Below are positions 12,301-24,300 of a stretch of 64,000 bases of DNA, piece by piece. The first letter of the stretch is position 1. The number at the start of each line of letters is the position of its first letter. Below the pieces are notes generated by a model that searched no databases, was not told the DNA's origin, and saw only the letters and a list, made by a program, of their open reading frames with translations. The translations under genes and the position numbers were made by a program. This stretch comes from Phlebotomus papatasi (taxonomy: Eukaryota > Arthropoda > Insecta > Diptera > Psychodidae): assembly GCF_024763615.1 (NCBI RefSeq), contig NC_077223.1:70804627-70868626 (forward strand), in the 5' to 3' direction.

Positions 12301-15300
12301 GACATTGAGCAATTCTAGCAATGTGTCCTGACTAAATCAGCGATTTCGAGTGGTTCTAGTAGTTTTAATGAGCAACTTTTCAATGTGAAATTTTCTAGTG
12401 TGTACACGTTTTGACACTCATAGATCATGAAAATCATGTGTGCTAAAAATCGATTTTCGTAAACGCCTTTCCCGTCCGTCGTATAACCACTTATAGCGAG
12501 AAAACGAAAAGAGATATCGACAAGGGGTTTTCGGCAAAGGTTAAATGTCGATGGACGGCTAGAAGTAGGTGATGTCAGATCCACCCCCCACCCTCTCCTT
12601 TCGCCATTTTGAAACACCCCTAACTTTTGATTTTTGAATAACTCAGTCCCTATGGTATCGATCGGGGTCAAATTTTACTATGTTATAGCTGGGCCTAACT
12701 GTGTTATCACACTTGCACATTAAAATTTTAATATAATTCACATTAATTGTCGCTGGTGAGAGTCCAAATATGTAATTTGTGTGTTTGAATCGTTTTATAT
12801 TCAAAATTTGATCTACTTGTTGATAAAAAGGTAGACTTGGCCCGCAAAATTTGATATAAATTGATTTATAGCATTAATGCGAAAAATTAATGCGATTTTC
12901 TCTTTAATTTTTTAATGTGAAAAATATTTATGCTTTAGGTAAATTTAAACTTATTTTTGCAGGCCAAGTCCACTTCTTTATCAATAAATAGAAAAACCCC
13001 AAATATTAAGTTACTCAAAGACACAAATAACATATTTGGACGCTCACAAGGGACAATTAATGTGAATCACATTAAAATTTTAATGTGCAAGTGTGATAAT
13101 GCCGTAAGACCTTTCGATCGATACCAAACTTAACCCCCTCCGACGCCCCTGACCTGAGCTAGAGGGGATAAAAAATTCAATTTTCAAATGGTCATATCTC
13201 CGCTTCTAATTATCGGAATTTGAAAAATTTCGGTGTTTTGGAAAGCTCTCGTGGAGTGCTACGACTTTTATGACACCCCAATTTCATCCGATTAAATCGA
13301 AGGTTCGATTAATCGAAAAATCGATTTTCGATTAAACGATCTCGAATATTTCGAAAACTAAATGATGCTTTTTCTTTAAATTTTAGTATGTTATAGCTGA
13401 GGTCGAGACCTTTTCAACGGTGAGTCGCACTCCTCCCTCGGTGTTCCCTGACCCGAGCTATAACCAAAAATGTCTTGACCGGACCATATTTTCGGTGTTT
13501 ATGAAGCGATTTCGATGAAATTTTAGTAGGGGAGACCGGAGTAGATTTAACAAGCAAATGAAGCTTTTTTTTCGTGCGTGATTTGTGAAAAAATGATAAA
13601 GTTTGTCAAATGTTTTTATGTTTCATAAGTAGAATTAGGACATTGGCTGTATGAAACAGTGTAGTCCAAAGCTCTAAAGTCGTTGAGTTTTTCTAGAGAG
13701 GATAATGAAAAAAGTATGACACATTGGCTACAAGTACCCCGGCCTGGGTAGATATAGGCACTTTTGGGGTGCTAATTGCCACCAGTTTTCCAGACGAAAT
13801 TTTCAACTGGGGATTACCAAATATTGTTTCGCTTGATACACTGAAGCCCACTGATGCTGAATATGTTATTTAAACCTAAAGAAAAAGGCTTTAGCCGACT
13901 TATTTATGATATTTTTGTAATTGCGGCAAAATTGACGAAAATATCCTGAAAAAATCTATTTCACAAATTGTGCATCCGAATGGCAATATTGCTTGGTATA
14001 TCAGTAGTACTTTTTCATCTAACAATTATCCATGTATTAGTGAAAAATCATCAATAGTTTTATCCCGCCACGAAAGAGTGGCTACATCTGCCCTGAGGGC
14101 TGTTTCAGTGTTTATCATCTTATACAGAAAAGTAGATAATTATTGTCCAAGTGAAAAATATCCCTTAATTTACTTTATTAAACTAGAAACAAAGTAAAAC
14201 TATGAAATCTTGACTAGAAACTCAGAAAACCAAATGCTGGTCCAAAAACTATAACATTAAAATTACAATTTTATACTCATTTTATAAAAATGCTTCTAAA
14301 TTGTAGGATAACTGGATCAGACTTATAAATATTTCTGGCAATATGGGAATGTGTTCCTACTTTCTTTAAAAAATACTTTGCTCGATGTACATTTTAAGAA
14401 AAACGAGAACAATCCACTGACTAATTCTACCCCTGGCTATAGGTACCCCGGTCTCCCCTATATAGGGGAAGTCTGCCAAATTTCGGCCAGCTTCTAATTT
14501 CGGCCACTTTGAGTGTAATTTCGGCCATGCAAATAAATTAATTAAAATTATGTATATGTAATCTTCGAATAGTCAATGAATTCATTTTGCTTTTAAATAT
14601 TTATTCATTTTAGGATGTATTAACACAAAGACCGTTAAATTATAGGTATAATTTGAATTTAAATTGCGCTGTAAACTCAGTGTGGAAGGAGTCTTACAAA
14701 AAATGTGACAGATCGTTTGTGTTTTTAGCAGTCTTACGATTTGTGGTGAAGCGCAAAAGGTTTCCTTCGGTGTTTTTTCATGAAAATTGATTAGTTTTCA
14801 TTAAAGATTCTTTCTGTTTATGTTAATAATGAATCAATCTTTAAATTTCGATTAAAATTTCCCAGATGGATCCTGTATTTCGTGTATAAAAGTATATACT
14901 TTGTGAGTGTCTGTCCGGTGAGGCAGTGTTGCCTATTCCGGCAACATCTTTTGCTTTTCTAAATTTCTTATTCATTTTATGCTTTTTTCAATTTATGAGT
15001 TCTACAATGTCCAGAGAAAAAACCATCCCTTTCCCTTCTATGAAAAAGATGATGTGGAAAAGGCCTTGGAAGAGTTCAGGAAGGGCAAATTGCTACGGGA
15101 ATCTGCGCGTAAATTTGAGATGCTACTCTTCAGGTCTTCAGGACAAATTACACGGAAGATCTCAGGGTTTGTGGGTCATATAAAAGTATTAAACTAAATA
15201 TTAAACTCGTTCCGTTTGACGTTTTGAAATTTTCTATCCGTTGCTTCACAAAAGGTGGTCAGAAAAAAGGTGGCCGGAATTTCACTCAAAGTGGCCAGAA

Positions 15301-18300
15301 TACTATCCAAAGCAATGTCCATATTTTTTTATTAATTTTTCAATATTTTACGAAGTGATTTAAAGGTTTTCAAGGTTCCACACAACCCTCCCGAAAAGGA
15401 AGTAACAAAAAATATAAATATGAATTAAAATTATTATGCATTTCAAACTTAGGACTTCGGTGCTTATATGCAACTATGCCGAAATTTGGCACACTTGCCC
15501 TAGTAAAATATTAAAATGAATTGAAAAAAAATATGAGGGGTGAAAGCATTAAGAATGTCATCAAAAATTAAAGAAAAAAATTAACTTACCTGCTCAACAC
15601 GAGCAATTGCAATATCAGATTCAAGTTTCTTATCACGACGCGCTTTCAGCAAGTCATAGTAGACACGACCACTGCAGAAGATGAGTTTCTTCACCCCAGA
15701 CGGATTCTGTGCGGCGACATCTTCCTCGGGAATCAATCGCAGGAACTCCGTATTGCCTGTCATCATGTCGAAGGAACTCTTGCATTCTGGATGTCTGAGG
15801 AGGGACTTGGGTGTCATCATGATGAGTGGCTTGCGGAAGGGCAAGTAGATCTGACGACGCATGATGTGGAAATAATTTGCTGGTGTTGACACATTGGCCA
15901 CAATCCAATTGATGTCGTGCAACTGCCGAATGGCAAATTCATCGGATTCAGGCGGGAAGTAGTCAGGATCGTCAGAAGACATCTGAAGGAAACGCTCGAG
16001 ACGTGCTGATGAATGTTCCGGACCCATGCCTTCCATTCCATGTGGCAACAGCATCACCAATCCACTCTGTCGCACCCATTTGGCTTGTCCGCACGAGATA
16101 AACTGATCAATGATACACTGAGCTGTATTCATGAAGTCACCAAATTGTCCCTCCCACATCACCAAGGCATTGGGATTGGTCATCGAGTAGCCATGCTCAA
16201 AACCGAGCACAGCAAATTCAGACAGGGAACTGTTGCAGACGGTGTAGGGACCCTGATCGGGGTACAAGTGACACAGTGGACGATAGGTAGCCTTGTCGAC
16301 ACGCTGATGGTGCAGCACATGATGACGATGTGAGAAAGTACCACGCTCAACATCCTGTCCCGACAGACGTACATGGATTCCCTCCTTGAGGAGTGACCCA
16401 AAGGCCATAGCCTCACCTGTAAACAACGTTTCTTATTTTACATCATGAAAATTAAGGAGGAAATGAATGAGAAGCAAAGATAATCCCCTATTGCCGTTTC
16501 GGGTCGGGTCTCACATGAAACATTTGAATTTAAATGCTTCGGGTACCGCTCAAAATATCGAAAAGGCCAAAATCCTGAAAGCCAAAATCCCAAAAAATCA
16601 AATCCCGGAAAAGCCAAAATCCCGAAAAGCCACAATCCCGAATTCTTAAAAATGTCATAGCTACTCCTACGATTGCACCCGTGCATCCTGCAAACAAAGA
16701 GAAATTTTCTGCGTTTTGGACCATTCGGGATTTTGATCCTTTCGGAATTTTGACTTTTAGAATTTTGGTTAATCGGGATTTTAGTATTTGGGATTTTGGC
16801 CTTTTTAGGATTTTGGATTTTCAGGATTTCGACTTATTGGGGATTTTGATTTTTTCAGGATTTTGCCTTTGAGAATTTTGGCTTTTAAGAATTTAGATTA
16901 ATTCGATATTTTCACTTTTAAGATTTTAGCTTTCGGGATTTTAGCCCAATCGGAAATTTAGCTATTCGAGTTTTTGACCCATTCAGGACTTTAATTTTTG
17001 GGATTCTGGTCTTGCCGGTATTTTGACTTTCGGGATTTTGGTTTTTCACGATTTTGATTTTTCGGGATTTTAGTAATTTTTTGATTTTTGCCCATTCGGG
17101 ATTTTAGTAATTTTTGTGATTTTTGCCCATTCGGGATTTTAGCATTCGGGATTTTGGATTTCACGATTTTGGCTTTCCCGATTTTGGCTTTTCGGGATTT
17201 TGGTTTCGCAAGATTTTGACTTATTTGATATTTTGGCCTTTCTGGGATTTTGGTTAATCGGTATTTCTATGTTTGGGATTTTGAACTTTTTTGAATTTTG
17301 GCCAGGATTTCAATATTATCTTAATTATGATCTTTTAAGTATTTTAGTCTTTTCAGGATTTTGATTTTTCCGGAATTTAGGTTTTTCGGGATTTTGATTT
17401 TTCGTGATTTTAGTCCATTCGAACCCTTGATTTTTCATGATTTTGACTTCTCGAAATTTTGGCCCATTCGGAATTTTGGTCCAATCAGAAATTTAGCTAT
17501 TCGAGTTTTTGACCCATTCAGGACTTTAACTTTTGGGATTCTGTTCTTGCCGGAATTTTGATTTTCGGGATTTTGGTTTTTCACGATTTTTACTTTTCGG
17601 GATTTTAGCTATTCAGGATTTTGGCTTTTCGAGATTTTGGCCCATTCGGGATTTTAGCATTCGGGATTTTGGCTTTTCGGGACTTTGATTTCGCAAGATT
17701 TTGGCTTATACGATATTTTGGCCTTTTGGGATTTTAGCTTTCGGGATTTTGGTTTACCGGGATTTCAATGTTTAGGATTTTGAACTTTTCTGAATTTTGG
17801 CTTTTCGGGATTTCAATTTTTTCGGGATTATGATCTTTTCAAGATTTTGGTCTTTTCGGGATTTAGGTATTTTGGGATTTTGTTCCATTCACAACTTTGA
17901 CTTTACAGGATTTTAATTTTTCCGGAATTTCGGTTTTTTTGGGATTTTGGTTTTTCGTGATTTTGGTCCATTCCAAACCTTTTTTTTTCATGATATTGAC
18001 TTCTCGAGATTTTTGCCCATTCGGAATTTTGGTCCAATCGGAAATTTAGCTATTCGAGTTTTTGATCCATTTAGGACTTTAACTTTTCCGTCTTGCCGGA
18101 ATTTTGACTTTCGGGATTTTGGTTTTTCACGATTTTGACTTTTTGGGATTTTAGCTATTCAGGATTTTGGCTTATCGAGATTTTAGTAATTTGAGATTTT
18201 GGCCAATTCGGGATTTTAGCATTCGGAATTTTGGCTTTCACGATTTTGGCTTTTCGGGATTTTGGTTTCGCAAGATTTTGACTTATTCGATATTTTGGCC

Positions 18301-21300
18301 TTTCAGGATTTTGGTTAATCGGGATTTCGATGTTTGGGATTTTGAACATTTTTCAATAAAGACTTTTCAGGATTTCAATTTTTTGTCGGGATTATAATCT
18401 TTTCAAGATTTTGGTCTTTTCAGGATTTAGGTTTTTCGGGATTTTGTTCCATTCGCGACTTTGGCTTTTACAAATCGAATTTTCCGTCCGCCAATTTTTT
18501 GCATTAATTCTGCATGACCTTTCGCGGAGTAACAATTTGTATTTTCATCTCTGTCAGACTATTTTTCCCAAGTAATTGAAGGAATAAAGTTACTGAAAAT
18601 CCATTCCCGACAGCAATTCGGATAAAAATTGCCCAGGACTAAATCATCTAAAATCACTCAATTTGCGTATGATGTATAATACCATGGTAAGGAATGGGTT
18701 AATTGGATACTCACCCAAAGCCCAGTCCACAGTACGTTTCTCCACCATTTCCTTGCGTGCCGCCAAAATACGCATGAGACCCTTGTGAATGGTGAATTCG
18801 GCTGCATTTGGCGGTGGTGCAGAGAAGCGATTGCCAATGTGGACGAGAGTCTCTTCATGAACTCCAGTTGGGCACACTTTCAGTGGATCCTTGCCCTCAA
18901 AGAAGCCCGACCATGGCGAATCCAGCCAATCCTTGTACTTAATATGTGTCTCCACTTTAGCCAACTCAAATGCCTCCTCACAAATTTTCTCATATTTATC
19001 CTTCACGGCCTTCACCTCATCATTTGACACAACACCCTCATTCACCAGCCTGTCCGAATAGATCTCCAACAGTGGCTTCAATTGCCTGATCTTCTGGTAC
19101 ATCAGGGGTTGTGTAAACATTGGCTCATCAATTTCATTGTGACCATTGCGACGATAGCAGACCAAATCAATGACAACATCTTTGTGATACGTTGCCCTCC
19201 ATTCAGCTGCAACATTGCACACATGCATCACAGCTTCCGGTTCGTCAGCATTGACGTGGAAGATGGGTGCATTGACAACACGTGCTACATCTGTGCAATA
19301 GGGCGATGATCGTGAACGACGTGGATCTGTCGTAAAGCCAATTTGGTTATTTACAACAATATGAATTGTACCATGAGTTGTATAATCGGGCAAATCAGAC
19401 AAGTGGAACGTCTCAAAGACAACACCCTGCCCACAGAAGGCTGCATCTCCGTGCACAAGGATCGACATGACCTTCTTGCCTTCACCATCGCCCCGGTAGA
19501 ATTGTTCAGCTCGTGTCTTGCCCTGAACAACTGGATTAACACATTCCAAATGCGACGGATTGGCCACAACAGCCAAACGAATATTCTTATTCGTCACACG
19601 ATTGAGACGCTCAATATACGTGCCCAAATGATACTTCACATCACCTGATCCCTAATCATCGCCCCCAAAAAAAGAAACACCAGAAAATTCGTCAGTAACC
19701 ATCCAAAAAAAACTGTCCAACAAAAAAAACAACCACTTACATCATCAGCAGCCTCAAGACCGGCAAATTGGGTTAGAATCTGATGCAGTGGCTTACGACA
19801 GACATTGGCCAGTACATTGAGACGTCCACGATGTGGCATACCCATGATAATTGATTCAACACCCAAACGTGTTGATACATCAATCACCTGCTTCATGGCC
19901 GGAATCATTATTTCACAACCCTCCAGACCAAAACGCTTCTCCGATGAGAACTTCTTGGCCAGGAAACCCTCAAAACCAGCAGCACGACTCAATCGTGCCA
20001 AAATCAAGCGTTTCTCATCATTTGTAAATTTCATAATGTCCGGTGTTTCAAATTTCTGTCGAATCCAGTTGCACTGCTCCAGGGAATTGATAAACATGAA
20101 TTCAACACCAATTTTGTTGCAATAAACATGCTCAAGACGATCAAGAATTTCCCTGTAATTGCATTTTGTTGATTGTCTCAAACATTACATGCCATTTAAA
20201 TTGATATTATTAAATTATTATCATTATCATGTACTGGAGTAACCATTTCAGTAAATTTCACTATTGAATAATTTAATTAAAATCAACTACGCAATTTTTT
20301 GCAAATAAAATAATTTGCATCAATTGACTAATTACGCTAAATTTCACAGTTGTATGAGAAGATTGTCCGCAAAATTTGAATTACAATTTGGTTTCAGCTA
20401 GTAGAGACAGGAATTCTTAATAATATACTTTGAAGAGAAGCTTCATTCACAATTAAACTGTACAGTGTACAACAGCATGACTCATTCAAAATGTAGCTTT
20501 TACACAAAATTTGCTCTCTCTGGAGTTTTCATTAAAAAAAGGGACAGATAATCCTAACCGGCTTATGTAGGTGAGATTCTTAATGTGAGCTATCTCGAAA
20601 TGTACGTAAATTCGATTTAGAGCTGAAGTTGGGGGACACCATTCAGTTATCTTGAATCAAATTCGTGAAATTATACAAATTTTGTATTTAAACCGAAATA
20701 TCAAGGATTTGGATGGACTGACAGAAAAGTGATATATGGGTGAAATGTAGACCAGAATGTTCTCTATAATTTTTCCATAGAACATGATCTCATCTGTTGC
20801 AGTTTAGTGAAAAAAATGTAAAAAATTAAAAATTATAGTTGACATTGAGACAAATCGAAATAAAGCATTGTTGGTTTTGCACAGCGCAGATTCTTCCATT
20901 TATACGAAATCTGGTGCTCCGAACCGGATTGTAGATTGCTAATAATATTAAAATTGTCTGCAGGTAAAACATATTTACATCATCGATTACTCAGAAGCCA
21001 AGATAATCGAGGTTGTTTGTTTCTGAACTAGCTTTTTCGACCAGAGCGCCCCAAGTGTTCATTTGATGAACTTCAACTATATCAAAGAATTGTTATATTT
21101 TGTGAGACTTTCCATTTAAAACCCTATTATAAGTGTCTTGGTCGAGTAGAGGCACTCAAATTGGCATCTGAGTGGTTTCAAAGCGTTATTATGGGAAAAG
21201 TTCATTTTTTCACACTTAAACGGCAAAATCGGACAGATAGCATTATCTGATCGAAAAATGATGTATGGACGAAATGTCCTCTACAATTATGTCGAAGTAA

Positions 21301-24300
21301 TCATCAAAATCGGTTAAGCGACAGTCGAGATAATTTAAGTTATGTGATATTGAAATTCGTTTTTCGACTGTGGCGCCCCTGGTATTGATCCCACGAAGCT
21401 CAAATGTTTTACCAAGTTGTAGCATTTTTGGAAACGTCCTAGACTAGACCACAACACTCTGAAATTTGATTAACTTGCACAATGCCGTTTTTGAGAAAAA
21501 TGAGTTTGAATTTTGATGAATTTTGAAGCTATCGCATCGCCACCTGTGGTGACTTTTTGAACTTCCATCTGAAAGTGCTCATCGAGACGAAACCAAAAAC
21601 CCAAGATTTAGCTCAAAACGTTAATTAGAACCGGAGATAGAGGCCGGTCAATATTCGAACTTTGACCCTTTATAGCTCGGGTCAGGGGTTATCGATCGAC
21701 TTAAGTATTTTTTTGTTTGATAGGTATAATCAGCGGCTACAACATACTAAAATTTCAGTCCAATGCACAATAAAATTTTTGAGTTATTTAACTTAGAAAA
21801 TTGAAAAATCTTCTTTTTAAAAATAGCGCCCTCACTTTTTAAATTCTGACAATTAGAACCGGAGTTATGGCCATTTTAAGAAATTTTTTTTGGACCCTTA
21901 TAGCTCGGGTCAGGGGGGTCAAGGGTCCTCAAGTTTGGTGCTGATCGAAAGCTCTAAGACCCAGCTATAACATACTAAAATTTGAGCCCGATCGATGCCA
22001 TTTTATCGATCGGAGCCATTGAGAAAACAAAAAAATGGGGGTATTCAGAATGGCGGAGGGGGGGGGGATCAATGCACCAAGTTGCAACTTTCATACGATA
22101 TATAACCTTTGCCGAAAACCGCAAGTCGATATCTCTTTTAGTTTAGGAGTTATTAAGCTCCAAAAAGCGGCCGGCCGGCCGGGAACTTAACTTAGCCCCC
22201 CATATATTCGTGATCAGGAAGTGATGAAACACATTTTGGCCAAATTTGAGCTCGATCGGACGACATGAAATTTTGTTAGGATTATAGTAGGTGAGATTAT
22301 TAAGAATCTCACCTAATACGCACAGCTGAAGCATAAGATGGTTCAGATTGTACATAAAACTTGTACTTCTTAGATTATTATGCATAAAATCTGCATAGCT
22401 GAAGCATAAAACGGTTTATATTGTGTTGAAAACGCGCACAGCTGTTAAACATAAAACGGTTAACATTAAGAAAACTTAAGAATTTTCGTCAAAAGTCGCA
22501 TTTTCGAAAGAATTGTGATGTTTTTACCAACAGCAGTGCAAACAATTTCGTTTAAAAACGCAATTTTTGACGAAAATTGCTCCCAATGTGTAGATGCCTT
22601 TACACCTAAACAGAAGTAAAATTAACCCTAAAAAAGGTAATTGGAGTTAACAACGAAAGAGTTGGTTTAGAACCATTAGATAAAATAGGGTAATTTGGAA
22701 ACTTTTATAATTTAGATTTTAAGGATTTGCATACGGTTTTAAATGGAGAAAGAAAAAAACACAAACAAGTACTCCTAAATCGGTATCTTGAATTAAGCTT
22801 GTGATTCTTCGTGGTCTTCTTTTCCCAAAAATTCAAATTACTCCATTTTACCGTTGAATTTTTGCGCATTTGTAATGTCTAATCTAATTTTGTGTCATAA
22901 TATTAAGAAACGGCAGAGAAAGTTTTTTAGCCACCCATATATTCATGATCAAGAAGTGGTGAAACACATTTTGGCAAAGTTTGGGCCCGATCGGAAGACA
23001 TAAAATGTGCTATAAAATAAAATGATATCGGATCTACAAAGGGAGCTGTGATATACAGTGATACCGGCTAAGGTATTAAAAATAGAGATATCAGAACTTC
23101 ATGTTAACCTAAATAAGGCGTGAAAGTCGAAAGAACGAATTCATAACAATTCTTAAGACTTTTAGTAGATTTATTGTGATTTCTGGATCACCGATTTTAA
23201 TTGCTAATCCTCTTTTAATTCTACATGAAAGTAAATCGTTTTATACAGATCAAAAATTCTTTATTTTCTTTTCAAAAAAAAATATCTTTATAAGAAAAAT
23301 AAGCTGAAATTTAATTTTTTATTTGTTATTGATTAAATAATCATGTGCTCTCGTTCTCGTTTAAAGGATTCTGAAAAAACCTATTAGGAAGAAAATATTC
23401 AATGTCAATTTCATCAAAATACTGAAATTTATTTAAAGTATATCAAATAAAAAGCAGATAATATGACGTTTTAATCCTTTAAGGACGGGAGAATAAAAAA
23501 TTGGAGGCCAGAAAAAAAATTCTTTTCTGACTTTTTAATGCAAGACACAACTTACTTTAGATCACCGCAGAAAAAAATCATTTTTGAGTTACCTGTGACC
23601 CACCCATTCGTCCTTAAACGGTTAAGCTGAGATTCTTTTAAATATCTTTTGGAAAAGGTGTTTTTGGGATTTTGCCTTTCGGGATTTTTACCTCATCGGG
23701 ATTTTGGCTTTCGAACGTTTGGATTTACGGATTTTGGATTTTCGGGATTTTGGCTTTCGTGATTTTGGCTTTCAGGATTTTGACCGGGACCCGTTCCTTC
23801 AGGCCTAAATATACGATTATTAAGCCCTGATGGGGCTTACCTGAACAATCTTATAGGAAAAATGGAGAATTCTGAAGGTACCACCTATTCTTCAACTTCT
23901 TCGGAGTGAACTGTCCACGACAACTGATGTTCAACTCACTGTAGCACTGCTGGTAATCGCCATAAGTGCAAGGGAATCATATTTTAAACAGACAGGCTTT
24001 GGTCGTGCCATACGAGGAGTCAAGGATTCATATTTATGGATTTAATCGTTGTCAGGGTTAACAATTGTCAAATAGACCGTATGACCTATATGCTAATCCT
24101 AACCTAATAAAACTTAAATACCTTTCGTTCGGTTTACTTCGGAATGAAACGAGGTTTGTCAAAATTGAATATAAAACAAAAGATTTGTAAATATAATATT
24201 AACTTATTTAGTATCTGTTCGCATTACCCTAGTTTTAAAACAAAAAAAAAACAATGAGTCATGTTGTGTCATAATGCAGTTCCTTATTAAATGAGAAATG

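Noticed and set aside
15817..16333. Plus- and minus-strand ORFs overlapping the OGDH exon
   Set aside because: Shadow frames of a well-supported exon with conserved protein sequence; likewise in 18658-19648 and 19805-20125.
16681..18397. Several long ORFs rich in Phe, Asp, Gly and Ile (for example FRDFGLFRILDF)
   Set aside because: They are translations of the GGGATTTTGG minisatellite; similar ORFs occur on both strands and in all three blocks because the unit lacks stops.
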